Shown piece after piece: positions 1 to 8,416 of a stretch of 64,000 nucleotides of DNA. The stretch is from Bradyrhizobium sp. JYMT SZCCT0428 (lineage in GTDB: Bacteria > Pseudomonadota > Alphaproteobacteria > Rhizobiales > Xanthobacteraceae): contig NZ_JAFCLS010000035.1 in the NCBI RefSeq assembly GCF_018131075.1, forward strand, positions 26,420 through 90,419, given 5' to 3'. A program made the translations under genes and the position numbers. Every line of letters begins with the position of its first letter. Position 1 is the first letter of the stretch. The notes under the pieces are model-generated. The model was not told the origin of the DNA. It ran no database searches and worked only from the letters and a program-made list of their open reading frames with translations.

Positions 1-2
1 TG

Positions 3-269
3 GGTCGAACTCATTCGGAGGAGGAGATTCGCCGCGGCATCTATTACCCAAAAGGAAGGGTGGATCTCGAGCAATCTCAGCTAGCGGTGCTTTCCGGACT
101 TCAGAGGCTCCTCGATGGAACTAGCGCGTTGAAAGTGGAGAATGTTGGAGGCGCCGGTCCGTCTGAGCTTCAGATTGCCACCCTGCGGAAACTGCACGAT
201 GCGTATGACGAGACCGGGGCGCTGAGGGTGACATTTACTAACGCGCCCGAGAAGGGAAAATTAAATTGA
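3..269 (+). CDS. C-terminal part of an unknown protein (5' end outside window)
   Basis: The reading frame is open from the first complete codon to a TGA at 267-269, giving at least 88 residues. An internal GTG at 60 could be mistaken for a start, but the frame continues upstream with protein-like composition (acidic EEEIRRG segment), so I read it as the 3' end of a longer gene. I recognise no domain. A well-spaced second gene follows on the same strand. Confidence 0.5.
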   Translation, partial: GRTHSEEEIRRGIYYPKGRVDLEQSQLAVLSGLQRLLDGTSALKVENVGGAGPSELQIATLRKLHDAYDETGALRVTFTNAPEKGKLN

Positions 270-356
270 CCCTCACTTCTGCGCGTCAGCCCCCGCATTC
301 CCCTTTCTGATCGGTCTCCGATCAGTATTCACCGTTTTGAACGGAAAGAGGTCGGC

Positions 357-779
357 ATGAGCAGCGATACTGCTAGACAGGCCATGGAGTATGCGTCCAT
401 TGGCGCCATTGACGTTGTGAACGACAAAAAGCGCAGGGACATCATGATCGGATTTCATGGCGACCCGAATGAGGAAGAGAAGGATTTATACGTCCGCTTC
501 CCGCCTGCTAGCGCCCCAGTCCTCGCCGTCCTGCTGCATAAGGCGGTCCAAGACCTCGATAAATCAGCCAGTGAAACATCGGTAGTTGGGCAAGCTCTTA
601 CCGTTTCGGGTGCACACTCACTTGAGCCAGTGATGGGCGAATGTGCGATTGAGGTGACGTGCCTTGGATTTCACCTTCCGCTTGTGATGCCCAAACAAGT
701 GGCGCTGAATCTAATCGCTGAATTGTACAAGTCCTTAGAGGGGATCGACCAGCCCTCGCCACGCGGCAAGCCATCCTGA
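357..779 (+). CDS. Hypothetical protein, 140 aa
   Basis: ATG start preceded by an AAAGAGG ribosome-binding site about 6 bases upstream. The product is soluble, mixed alpha/beta in appearance, with no signal peptide, membrane segment or recognised motif. It is convergent with the leftward element genes that begin past position 1000 and lies 87 bp after the partial gene upstream. It could be element cargo or the first host gene beyond the element; the window does not decide. About 220 bp without a gene follow. Confidence 0.6.
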   Translation: MSSDTARQAMEYASIGAIDVVNDKKRRDIMIGFHGDPNEEEKDLYVRFPPASAPVLAVLLHKAVQDLDKSASETSVVGQALTVSGAHSLEPVMGECAIEVTCLGFHLPLVMPKQVALNLIAELYKSLEGIDQPSPRGKPS

Positions 780-999
780 TTAATTTCATTCGAACCGGCG
801 TCGGTGCATGCGGATCGGGGTCGGGTTTCGGTCTATTGCACATCGTTATGATCCAATCACGTAGTCGCCACCACAGCCAAGCGCGGTGCGGCCGCGATCA
901 ATGTCTCTTTGTGGACCTGCAAATGCTGAACACGTTCACCATTTCGCAATTTGTCGAAGAACGCCGCGTACCTGCAGGCCTGATAGTAATTCTGCGACG

Positions 1000-1569
1000 T
1001 CATGTACGATGGCAAAAACAGGTTTTGGTATCAGGCCAACTTGGGTCGCAGCTCGGCGTGAGGCCCTCGAACTCATGGACGATTCCGGTTTCGACTGCGG
1101 CGGTGTTGCCCAGGGTATCTTCCGTCGCCTTCTCGCTCTCCAGAAACGATCTCGAATATCCCGTTCTATCTGCAAAAACGTCGATTGTCCGATCATCGAT
1201 CCGCGCAAGGCCATCAGCGTAAGATCGCAGGATATCCGCGGTCACCTGCTCTGGTAGATCGGCCCGATCGCGGTGCGTCGGGTGCAGCAGAAATTCCGCG
1301 CCCACCTTCGCCCTGCGCAACCCCGCTGCCATATAGATCAACAACGCTGATGAAAAACACTCGGCGGTTGCCGTCGCTACGATCGGAACGGGTAGTGCCC
1401 TTAGCAGAGTGTAAATTGCGAAACCTTCCTCCGCGCTTCCGCCGGTCGAAATGTTATCAATGCTCAGCCCACTATAGGGTCCCGCGGTGGCCAGCTTTTC
1501 ACGAACAGCCCGCACTGATATCGGTTTATCCGGGCCAACTGCGCCCTTTAGTGTGAGTTCTAAAATCAT
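1000..1569 (-). CDS. ClpP-like serine protease (phage head-maturation type)
   Basis: A 189-residue protein with the ClpP/crotonase-like fold signature: a GGSAEEG segment near residues 43-49, then CFSSALLIYMAAG, where Ser74 aligns with the ClpP nucleophile (six residues before AAG), and FLLHPTH, where His96 fits the catalytic His. The C-terminal ETGIVHE segment matches the family's usual ending. In HK97-type phages such enzymes process the head shell and are encoded next to portal and capsid. Here the protease follows TerL with only one 66-codon gene between, and no portal. Its ATG overlaps the stop of that gene by four bases. Protease class is reasonably sure; a head-maturation role is inferred from context. 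Confidence 0.75.
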   Translation of the reverse strand: MILELTLKGAVGPDKPISVRAVREKLATAGPYSGLSIDNISTGGSAEEGFAIYTLLRALPVPIVATATAECFSSALLIYMAAGLRRAKVGAEFLLHPTHRDRADLPEQVTADILRSYADGLARIDDRTIDVFADRTGYSRSFLESEKATEDTLGNTAAVETGIVHEFEGLTPSCDPSWPDTKTCFCHRT

Positions 1570-1766
1570 GACCGACGCTCGGCGACCGCATCTGAGTGCC
1601 TAAGCCGCAATAATTCGGCCATGGTGACGCAATGCTGCGCGTAGTCGCGCGTCTGGAAGGCTCCCTCGGGACACGTTTTGTCCAGCGTTAGCGCATGGGC
1701 AAAGCATTTTTCCGCCTGTTGATCATAATGTTCCGCGATTTCCAAGTCTGAATACACCCTTTCCAT
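1566..1766 (-). CDS. Small hypothetical protein between TerL and protease, 66 aa
   Basis: A short acidic/amphipathic protein lying 12 bp downstream of the terminase large subunit gene and sharing an ATGA overlap with the protease gene that follows, so it is almost certainly translated in the same operon. It has two Cys residues and a predicted helical character (EIAEHYDQQAEK). I do not recognise it. It occupies the place where a portal gene is expected in HK97-type packaging modules but is far too small to be one. Confidence 0.6.
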   Translation of the reverse strand: MERVYSDLEIAEHYDQQAEKCFAHALTLDKTCPEGAFQTRDYAQHCVTMAELLRLRHSDAVAERRS

Positions 1767-1778
1767 CGCCGTTTTCCT

Positions 1779-3590
1779 CTAAGCGAAAAATAGATCGTAG
1801 GTTGGTTTACGTTTCTCGCCACCGGAACAGGTGGCCATGCCGATCGACATTGCCAAACTTACAGCGCCATCGATGCGATTGGTCGACTTGTCTTTGGCAA
1901 ACATGCGATGGCTGGTACGGTTCGTTTCATATATCACGGCGGACATGCACATCTTCATCGCCGGATTGTCATGAATCACAATTCGCTCTTCGATTACCGC
2001 CGCCTCGAGCTTATTGATAGAGTCTGGCATCCACAAATACACCTCATCGGCGCCGGTCTCGGTCTTTCCCTTCGTTTCCGAAACCACTCGCTTTTGAAAC
2101 CCCTGCGGATGGACCACACACGGCAGCGATAGCCCTCGCTCGGTCAGCTGCTCTCGCAGGTTCTCAAGCCCATATTGGTCACAACCGATGCAAACGGGCT
2201 GGTACTTGGCGCAGATAGCGCCGAGCGCGTCCGAGACCCAGCCGTAACCGATCCGCCGACCTGGCACCGCTTCCATGAATTGTCTTTCTACCCATAGCGG
2301 GTACGGAGCTCGATCTATTTTCGCGCGATCGTGAAGCGTGTCTTTCGGAGTCCAAAACCATGTGCGCGAAGCAAACCGCCATTTATCGACGGTCTTTTCG
2401 AGCAGCCACGTCAGCGTGAACGCCGTCAGATCGTTTGCTCTCGAAAGGTCGAGCCCTCCGAAGCAAGGATAGCCGCTTTCCGTCAACGCATCAGCGTCCA
2501 CGTCACCGAACACGACTTCAAGCGCGGCTCGCGAGAATGCAGCCGTAGCGCTATCGGTCCATTCGCAGAAATGGAGGCGCCGCACCATTGCCTCTTTGCT
2601 CGGCATGCCAACAGCCTCAGCGACTTGCTCGCGAATGAATTGAGGCTTGATCGTTACTCCGAGATTGGGGTTAGCCTTGATCCAGCAAGTTTCATCGTTG
2701 AATACGTCATCTTCCGGATCCATTGCGCAGACGTAGGCAAACCATGCGTCGTTTTCGACGTCGCCATTTGCGACACGGATCGAGAATTCATGCTCCGCGA
2801 AGCAGACAGATTTCGGATCGAAACCACTGTTGGTGATCTCCAAAATCAACGCGTCCTGATTGCCCTTCGTGCCCGCGCGTAGCATTTCAATGACCGAATT
2901 GTCGGGGTGTTCGTGGATTTCATCGATTAAAGCACAATAAGGACGAATGCCCGATTTTCCTTTTTTGTCCGACGAGATCGGTTTGAAAAACGAGGATTTG
3001 GTAACGTCGGTTAGTTGCCAGACCGGATTGACGCCGGAGGGAACCAGCCGGCCGTGCAATTGGGGTGATCTCTCCCACATCGCTACGGCGTCTCGGAAGA
3101 GAATGGCGGCCTGGTCTTTGTCGGTCGCAGCGCTATAGACTTCGGCGCGCAGTTTACCTGTCGCGGTTAACATGTAGTGGCCGATTCCAGCAGCTAGAGG
3201 CGACTTGCCGCAGCCCTTCCCCGCCTCAAGATAAGCGCGGCGGAATCTGCGAAGGCCACCCTTTTTCCAGCCGAACAACGACCCAGCGATAAAGCACTGC
3301 CATGGAGCCAGAACAAATGGAACGGCACGGCTTGTAACAACGCCCTCGTCATCGCGCTCCTCAATTTCGACCGTAAGCACGTCGCGGAAGTATCCCACAA
3401 CCCGCCTGACCGCCTTCACGTCCCAGAAAAGGCCGCGCTCTTCTGCGGTCTCTAGGTCGTGGAGATGCCGGCGGCAAGCCGCTCGGACATGAGGGCCGGC
3501 CACGATTTTTCCGTCGACCACGTCACGCGCATATCGCGTGGCGGGATCAGAAATACGCGGCGGCTGGGTCGTCTTTTTCGCTTTGGCCAT
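1779..3590 (-). CDS. terL: Phage terminase large subunit (HK97-type, Terminase_1)
   Basis: 603 residues, full length for the family. The N-terminal motor ATPase has a Walker A-type loop GKGCGKSP at residues 124-131 and Walker B CALIDE at 219-224. The C-terminal RNase H-like nuclease domain begins around GGLDLSRAND, with Asp381 a likely metal ligand; a second acidic region (GCDQYG) lies near residue 473 and a third (DGAVSLA) near the end. The enzyme would cut and pump DNA into a procapsid. It overlaps the end of the small subunit gene by 44 bp, a common arrangement. All motor and nuclease landmarks look intact. Confidence 0.93.
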   Translation of the reverse strand: MAKAKKTTQPPRISDPATRYARDVVDGKIVAGPHVRAACRRHLHDLETAEERGLFWDVKAVRRVVGYFRDVLTVEIEERDDEGVVTSRAVPFVLAPWQCFIAGSLFGWKKGGLRRFRRAYLEAGKGCGKSPLAAGIGHYMLTATGKLRAEVYSAATDKDQAAILFRDAVAMWERSPQLHGRLVPSGVNPVWQLTDVTKSSFFKPISSDKKGKSGIRPYCALIDEIHEHPDNSVIEMLRAGTKGNQDALILEITNSGFDPKSVCFAEHEFSIRVANGDVENDAWFAYVCAMDPEDDVFNDETCWIKANPNLGVTIKPQFIREQVAEAVGMPSKEAMVRRLHFCEWTDSATAAFSRAALEVVFGDVDADALTESGYPCFGGLDLSRANDLTAFTLTWLLEKTVDKWRFASRTWFWTPKDTLHDRAKIDRAPYPLWVERQFMEAVPGRRIGYGWVSDALGAICAKYQPVCIGCDQYGLENLREQLTERGLSLPCVVHPQGFQKRVVSETKGKTETGADEVYLWMPDSINKLEAAVIEERIVIHDNPAMKMCMSAVIYETNRTSHRMFAKDKSTNRIDGAVSLAMSIGMATCSGGEKRKPTYDLFFA

Positions 3591-4014
3591 CGGCCTTAAC
3601 TCGAGTTCGTGCTGAGGGTGTCATTCCAAATTCCGCCAGCCAGCCGCGGATTCGGCGATCGGCGTCGTTTCGCTGCGCGACTGCAGGGTGAGATCGGTAC
3701 ATTTTGTCGCCGCTGGCTGTTTCGGTCGCGTAAGTCTCGGATCCGAATGCTTTGAGCTCAGCGCGCGCGGCCAGGTAGTCCGCATAGGCCTCGCAGAGCA
3801 GTTCAAGCGCTACGGCATCTACTTCGGACAGGATGCCCATGCGGTCTAAGAGGCCCGACACATACCCCCACGCTTCGCGACCGCGGTCGCTCATGTGCTC
3901 CGGCGCCGATGGCCGGGCTCGCCTCACCTTGGGTTCGGCAGCGCTCAACGGCCTCCGACCCGGGTTTCCCCGGACGAGCTTCAGGTGGCTAGGTGCTGGC
4001 TTCCGTCCCTTCAA
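3547..4014 (-). CDS. terS: Phage terminase small subunit, P27 family
   Basis: 155 residues beginning MKGRKPAPSHLKLVRGNPG, the basic N-terminal signature of the P27 small-terminase family, which recognises the packaging site and recruits the large subunit. The helical core (residues ~40-100) and the late RRIRGWLAEFGMTPSAR segment also fit the family. In phage satellites TerS often sets packaging specificity, so this gene is the first to compare with any helper. It lies directly downstream of an HNH nuclease and overlaps terL. Confidence 0.9.
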   Translation of the reverse strand: MKGRKPAPSHLKLVRGNPGRRPLSAAEPKVRRARPSAPEHMSDRGREAWGYVSGLLDRMGILSEVDAVALELLCEAYADYLAARAELKAFGSETYATETASGDKMYRSHPAVAQRNDADRRIRGWLAEFGMTPSARTRVKADGQSEKDDPAAAYF

Positions 4015-4088
4015 CTATTTCCTTTCAGAAACGCGACTGCGCGTATGAACCGCCCCTAGCGGTTATTTTCCCCAGTGTTATCAGAGAA

Positions 4089-4448
4089 TTACCCTCCCCC
4101 CCGGTGCCGGGCGGAGCCGAACGACGGATGACGCGGATCCGTAGGCCAGCCATCAGAGCCAACGGCCGATGCAAAGCCTCGCTTTTCTTCCCGCTGCTTC
4201 GATGCATCGTGGTGGGGCTTGCACAAGCTCTGAAAAGGGCCGCCCCAGAACATGGTTTCGTTTCCCTCATGGCGCTCTAGGTGATCACAAATGGTCGCAC
4301 GCACTTGTTGTCCGGCGTTGGCACAGTAAACACAGAACGGTTGCGCTTTCAGCTGAGCGGCGCGTATGGCGCGCCAGCGCGTGGTGAAGTACCACCGGCG
4401 CCAGCCTTCGGCCGCCGCGCTCCGCTTGCTGGTAACTGTACCCGTCAT
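4089..4448 (-). CDS. HNH endonuclease (packaging-associated)
   Basis: 119 residues with an HNH zinc-binding core: PFCVYC (first CxxC), then ICDHLERHEGN, then FQSLCKPHHDASK, giving the CxxC...DH...N...CxxHH layout. HNH proteins encoded just before TerS-TerL in HK97-type phages assist terminase cleavage at cos-type sites. The N-terminal RRWYFTTRWRAIRAAQL helix is typical of this group. The position immediately upstream of terS supports the packaging role. Confidence 0.88.
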   Translation of the reverse strand: MTGTVTSKRSAAAEGWRRWYFTTRWRAIRAAQLKAQPFCVYCANAGQQVRATICDHLERHEGNETMFWGGPFQSLCKPHHDASKQREEKRGFASAVGSDGWPTDPRHPSFGSARHRGGG

Positions 4449-4485
4449 TCATCCACCAAGCATTTATCATGCAGACATGGGCCCA

Positions 4486-4686
4486 TCAGGCGAGCCTGAT
4501 CCCGTCCGCGCGTTCGCGGCTGCTTCGCTGATCGGGCACGATGTCGAATGCAACGCGCTGGCCAGGTGCCGGTCGAAACGTGCCGGCGAGAAATTTAACG
4601 TGCATGAATACATCAGGCCCGTCGTCGCGCTGAATGAAGCCGAAGCCCCGATCGTCGTTCCAAACCTTGATTGTGCCAGTGTACAT
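4486..4686 (-). CDS. Cold-shock domain protein
   Basis: 66 residues with the CspA-type single-strand nucleic-acid-binding beta barrel: TGTIKVWNDDRGFGFI includes RNP1 (RGFGFI), and PDVFMHV matches RNP2 (normally VFVH). The loop after RNP2 is shorter and less conserved than in chromosomal Csp proteins. It lies inside the element's leftward operon, 12 bp after the preceding gene, so it is element-borne. A role as RNA chaperone or transcription antiterminator for element genes is inference. Confidence 0.85.
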   Translation of the reverse strand: MYTGTIKVWNDDRGFGFIQRDDGPDVFMHVKFLAGTFRPAPGQRVAFDIVPDQRSSRERADGIRLA

Positions 4687-4698
4687 GGTCCCGCTCGT

Positions 4699-4944
4699 TT
4701 AGTGAGTATCGACGCCACCGCGCAAAAGCCATGCGCGCAGACGTTTCATTGCTTCGTCGAGATCATCTAGCGCCGCTGCGCGCTGTTCGTTCAGAATGTC
4801 TAAAGCTTGTTCGGTAGTCATGGCACCGCGGGCCGTGACGCTGTCAACGAAACGCCGTTCGGTTTCCTTGATGATCCGCAATGCAGAGTCCTTGGCTCTC
4901 GAGATAACCTCATCAACGTTCTTGGTCGCATGATCGATCGTCAT
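4699..4944 (-). CDS. Hypothetical helical protein, 81 aa
   Basis: I place the start at the ATG that overlaps the stop of the preceding gene (ATGA), not at an in-frame codon 33 bases upstream. The product is charged and predicted almost wholly helical (DEVISRAKDSALRIIKETERR; EQRAAALDDLDEAMKRLRA). No domain recognised. It is co-translated with neighbours in the element operon. Confidence 0.6.
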   Translation of the reverse strand: MTIDHATKNVDEVISRAKDSALRIIKETERRFVDSVTARGAMTTEQALDILNEQRAAALDDLDEAMKRLRAWLLRGGVDTH

Positions 4945-5369
4945 TTCGAACCCCCGCGCTTTACGGCTAACTTCCAAATTACGTTTGCGCCCTCACCCGG
5001 CCGTACGCCGACTGATTTCACGTCGGTGTACCAAATCGATCCCGAATGAGTGACGAACGTTCCCGGCTCATAGGATTTTTCGGCAGACCAAATGCCCAAA
5101 TATTTTAGAGTGGGACGCTGCTGGATATCTGCGGCGATTTGCTCAAGCTTGATTAAGCGATCGATCCCCGGTCGCATTGATTTTTCGACAAAGTCACGGA
5201 TCGGCGTCGCCATCGCAGCCATGAGAGCCTCAATCTCTTTCAACCGCTGATCCGAGAGCCCGGCCTGGAGTGCAAATTGTCGCTTTTCCTCCGCGGTCAC
5301 GTCATCAAGCTCCGCCACTTGCGACGCTGTAAATGACTTGCCGCGAAGTACGTACATCCTCTCAGCCAT
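4941..5369 (-). CDS. Phage protein with C-terminal carbohydrate-binding-like module
   Basis: 142 residues. The first ~85 are helical and charged. The last ~50 (YLGIWSAEKSYEPGTFVTHSG, IWYTDVKSVGVRPGEG, WKL) resemble the small aromatic-rich module found in many phage-encoded proteins and related to CBM5/12: 'Y.pGtfVth.Gs.Wy....t...PG....W.l'. It overlaps both neighbours by a few bases. In phages such modules sit on structural or accessory proteins; the ligand here is unknown. Confidence 0.65.
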   Translation of the reverse strand: MAERMYVLRGKSFTASQVAELDDVTAEEKRQFALQAGLSDQRLKEIEALMAAMATPIRDFVEKSMRPGIDRLIKLEQIAADIQQRPTLKYLGIWSAEKSYEPGTFVTHSGSIWYTDVKSVGVRPGEGANVIWKLAVKRGGSK

Positions 5370-5952
5370 TGCGCGCCTCTTCCCTCAATATTTTCTCGGC
5401 TAAAGTTTTGTACGCCTTGGTGAACGCCAGAGGAGAGGCGGACGTAACATTTACCCCAACCAACGAGAGCGCTTTTGATGTCTCTCCGATTTCCGAGATT
5501 GCCGCGTCGAGAGCAACGATCGAGTCTAAGAGATTTTCGGCAGCCCGCCTCCGAACGCTTGCGAGCGCAGCGGCGACCGCCCGCCCGTGATCTGGCATCA
5601 AACGATCGATCTCCCGGCGGAGTTTGGCGGCGCGAGCGTTGAGATCAGCAACACGCAGATCGATATCGGACTGCTCTTGTCGTAGGGCATCTTCTTCTGC
5701 TTTGAAAACAGTCCTGTTCGGCGACTGAACGTGCAGCCTCTCGAAGATTTCGGCACGCCGTTTTGCCAGCGGCAGCCGTGCTGCAACAATTTCGAAAAAG
5801 GCGCGCTCCGCCTCGATCAACGCCGGGTGCTTTTGTACGCCTGCGACTATCGCGGCGACTTCAGATCGCTGGGGCCCGGCGTTGGGAATCATCGCCCGGA
5901 TTGTCGAAACCAAGTTCACGAAGTGCGTCCCTTCTAGTGGGAGGTGAAGCAT
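5362..5952 (-). CDS. Hypothetical coiled-coil protein, 196 aa
   Basis: The central part (~residues 80-140, KAEEDALRQEQSDIDLRVAD, then LNARAAKLRREIDRL) has long charged heptad-like helices, so a coiled coil is likely; the flanks are Ala-rich helices. A GTG 33 bases downstream of the first ATG is an alternative start with an upstream GAAGGG. No enzymatic motif seen. It overlaps the next gene by eight bases in the element operon. Confidence 0.55.
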   Translation of the reverse strand: MLHLPLEGTHFVNLVSTIRAMIPNAGPQRSEVAAIVAGVQKHPALIEAERAFFEIVAARLPLAKRRAEIFERLHVQSPNRTVFKAEEDALRQEQSDIDLRVADLNARAAKLRREIDRLMPDHGRAVAAALASVRRRAAENLLDSIVALDAAISEIGETSKALSLVGVNVTSASPLAFTKAYKTLAEKILREEARNG

Positions 5953-5996
5953 GCAAGAGAAGCTATCATCCGAAGCCGGCCGAACTCGTAACGTCG

Positions 5997-6248
5997 TTAC
6001 AGACCTAACTTTTTGCGGAGGACTAGCGCGGCCGCAATCGCTACCGCGAGATCCCGAGGATCTGGCCGCTCAATCGACCACCCTTCCAGAAAACCTAGAT
6101 CGGACAGATTGTCGGCGTCGGCCGGCGCGACCTCGAGCTTGACCAGAACTTTCCCGGCCTTTTTGCGCGCCCTGAATGCGCCTACCCGCTCTGCGACGGT
6201 CTTAGCCGCCGGGCGTGTTTTGGATTCCGGCGGGTCGGTGACGCTCAT
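5997..6248 (-). CDS. Hypothetical protein, 83 aa
   Basis: The start is the ATG that overlaps the stop of the RepA-like ATPase gene by four bases; a longer upstream frame exists but lies inside that gene. The sequence contains VAERVGAFRARKKAG, then KLEVAPADADNLSDLGFLEG and a hydrophobic DLAVAIAAALVLRKKLGL end. The N-terminal motif resembles small ribbon-helix-helix-like phage proteins ('R.ra.rr..gl..v.v.V') but I would not assign a fold. Confidence 0.6.
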   Translation of the reverse strand: MSVTDPPESKTRPAAKTVAERVGAFRARKKAGKVLVKLEVAPADADNLSDLGFLEGWSIERPDPRDLAVAIAAALVLRKKLGL

Positions 6249-7696
6249 GCGCCACCCTCTGCATCGGGAACTACTAGCCGAAGATGTCCCTCCGATGCCG
6301 AAGACGTCCCTTCCCAGGAAAGGACACCTTCGGTGTGCGAGGGGCATCTTCGGAGCGACCAAACCCAGCCGCCCTTCATTCCTGACTTCTCCGGTTTGAT
6401 CCCGAGAGCGTCCTTGGCTGTCCTGAGGCTCTTGGTGCTGATACCGGCCTCCCGGGCGGCGGCCTGGACTTCCTTTGCGGGCACCGGCCCGGCGGCGAGC
6501 AGGTCCTCCAGGAAGTCGCTGGCCTCATCCTTAGCCGATCGAGCGGACTCGCCACCCAGCAGTGCGGCAAGCGCCTTGTCGGCGGAGATGGTCACCGGCG
6601 CGCTCTCGTACATCACGCGGCTGGTCGATATCGATTTGCCATCATGCTGGATCTGGCAACCCTCGATCCGGTAAGCCATCCCGGTTCCCAACGGGCCAAT
6701 GTTTGACTTCGACGGAATCAGCAACTTTCGGGTTTCGTCCGCCTCGTCCGATGTAACGATGAAAGCCGCCCGCGCGGCGTTGACGAAGGCGACAGAGCCG
6801 ATAAAGCGGGAGTTAGCCGTACCGGCCCCCTTCGAAAAATGATTGTTTGCGACCACGACAACCCGAGTCCTGGATGCGAAGTCGTTCAGCGGGTCCAGAA
6901 CACCGCGAACGTCTGCGTTCTTATGGCTGTCGACGGTCCCGAGGTAGCTTGTGATCGGGTCGAGGATCACCAAGATCACATTCGGCAACTGGTCGATCAG
7001 TTCTTCAAGTCGGTGAAGATCAGCCTGCAGGCTGAAGCCTCGGTGACGTTGCTGCTCGTCGCTAACTGATCGGATAACAAATACCCGAGTCATGTCGGCG
7101 CCAGCAGCGATCAGCCGTGGAGCAAGGGTGTCGGCCACATCGTCTTCGGAACTGAGCCAGATTACATCCCCAGCTTCGGCACCGGCGGCACCGTCCGGCC
7201 AGATGTCACCGGTGGTCGCCCTAGCAGTAAGATCGGCCAATATGGTGCTTTTGCCCTGCCCGCCCTCGCCTGCCAGACCGTGAGCCTTTCCGCGCGCCAG
7301 CCGGTTAGGCCAGAGATATTCGATTGAGATCGGCGTTATGTCACTCATCCTGATGACGTTCAGGCCGCCGGAACTGTGCTTGTTATTTGTCGCGGGTTTG
7401 TCGCTCAGGTTGGTGCGAACGTGTCCGGCGGCGACACCATCAGTTTTGGCCTCGGCCGACTGGATCGCTGCGGCGAGGCAATTCGTAATGAAACTATCGT
7501 CCAGACCAAGTGCTTCGCCGGCGCTCTGAAATCGATCGCCTATGTCGGCTTTGTTCAATCCGCCACCAAGCGCAGCCGCCATACCGTCCCGGCAGCACTG
7601 CGCGAACACGACGGATTCCTTCCCCGCCTCCGCACTCATGATCGTTCGCAGCGCGCTATCAACGCCTTCAGAGTAAATTGATCGGTGATAATTCAT
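6245..7696 (-). CDS. RepA/DnaB-like AAA ATPase, element replication protein
   Basis: 483 residues. The central RecA-fold ATPase has Walker A GEGGQGKST at residues 143-151, a following ADLTARATTGDIWPDG segment typical of the AAA_25/RepA helicase family, and Walker B ILVILDP at 241-247. ANNHFSKG further on fits the sensor strand. The C-terminal ~100 residues include a small helical unit (EVQAAAREAGISTKSLRTAK) like the winged-helix module at the end of phage primase/helicase proteins. It probably drives autonomous replication of the excised element. The N-terminal ~120 residues have no primase motif that I can see. Confidence 0.82.
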   Translation of the reverse strand: MNYHRSIYSEGVDSALRTIMSAEAGKESVVFAQCCRDGMAAALGGGLNKADIGDRFQSAGEALGLDDSFITNCLAAAIQSAEAKTDGVAAGHVRTNLSDKPATNNKHSSGGLNVIRMSDITPISIEYLWPNRLARGKAHGLAGEGGQGKSTILADLTARATTGDIWPDGAAGAEAGDVIWLSSEDDVADTLAPRLIAAGADMTRVFVIRSVSDEQQRHRGFSLQADLHRLEELIDQLPNVILVILDPITSYLGTVDSHKNADVRGVLDPLNDFASRTRVVVVANNHFSKGAGTANSRFIGSVAFVNAARAAFIVTSDEADETRKLLIPSKSNIGPLGTGMAYRIEGCQIQHDGKSISTSRVMYESAPVTISADKALAALLGGESARSAKDEASDFLEDLLAAGPVPAKEVQAAAREAGISTKSLRTAKDALGIKPEKSGMKGGWVWSLRRCPSHTEGVLSWEGTSSASEGHLRLVVPDAEGGA

Positions 7697-7884
7697 GGAG
7701 CGGCGGCCCCATAAGCGAGGCGTGCAACGGTCGCCGCGGTCTCCGGCGGCAAGAAAAATAAACGGGCAAGTCGCCGCTGTTGAATTTGCTCCGCTGATGT
7801 GGCAATATCTTCAGGCTTTCCAGGCACTGACGCAATTGCGATTGGGTCGCCCACTACGGCGGCCCTTTCGATTTCTGTGATCAT
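7693..7884 (-). CDS. Small hypothetical protein, 63 aa
   Basis: Overlaps the start of the ATPase gene (ATGA) and the end of the gene before it, so it is embedded in the operon and very probably translated. No motif recognised. The position between an AlpA regulator and a rep gene is where satellites keep small regulators. Confidence 0.5.
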   Translation of the reverse strand: MITEIERAAVVGDPIAIASVPGKPEDIATSAEQIQQRRLARLFFLPPETAATVARLAYGAAAP

Positions 7885-8123
7885 TTTCTCAATTTTGCTC
7901 CTAGGAATTCGGCGATGAAGAACGCCCCGCTTTGAGCGTGGGATTCACTCGGCGTGCCCGACGATCGCCAACGGCAATCCCGCCCACGAGAGACATGCTC
8001 GATCCGGAACAGCGGCGATCCGTCGGTGCGATCCCGATCAGCAAGGATCGTCACTTCGCCACCGAGACGCTGGATGTCAGTCGAAAATATTGGCTTGGCG
8101 TGGAAGGTCCGCAAACTACGCAC
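7881..8123 (-). CDS. Small hypothetical protein, 80 aa (GTG start)
   Basis: GTG start within the last eight bases of the alpA gene; the stop overlaps the next start. The product is basic (several Arg-rich stretches) and of unknown family. Coupling to both neighbours is the main evidence that it is real. Confidence 0.45.
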   Translation of the reverse strand: MRSLRTFHAKPIFSTDIQRLGGEVTILADRDRTDGSPLFRIEHVSRGRDCRWRSSGTPSESHAQSGAFFIAEFLGAKLRK

Positions 8124-8349
8124 AGGCAGTTACCGCATTGCGTTTCGCCCAGCCTTCAGGGTCGCGTTTCCAATCGGAAATGACCGATCGGTGGGCGGCG
8201 TTCTTTTTCGGGCTCAGTTTGAAATAGCGCGGGAAAATGCCGACTTTTTGCATACGCCAAATCGTTGGCGCGGAAAGTCGAACTTCCTTTTCGACTTCCT
8301 TCGACAGCATAATGTCGGGGAGTTCGAATGGGCCGTCGGTCATGGTCAT
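8116..8349 (-). CDS. AlpA-family regulator/excisionase
   Basis: 77 residues from the ATG that follows an AAGGG ribosome-binding site by eight bases. The sequence carries the AlpA/MerR-like winged-helix signature: MLSKEVEKEVRLSAPTIWRM, then KVGIFPRYFKLSPKKNAAHR and VISDWKRDPEGWAKR. Such proteins control excision and early transcription of P4-type satellites and PICIs. It is the first gene of the long leftward operon and has an inverted repeat just upstream. Confidence 0.85.
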   Translation of the reverse strand: MTMTDGPFELPDIMLSKEVEKEVRLSAPTIWRMQKVGIFPRYFKLSPKKNAAHRSVISDWKRDPEGWAKRNAVTACA

Positions 8350-8416
8350 TTGCTTCACCCTTCAGATTGTTTCGGGTGACGCCATACTCATTCAGGAGAC
8401 ATGCCTGCGTAATCAC

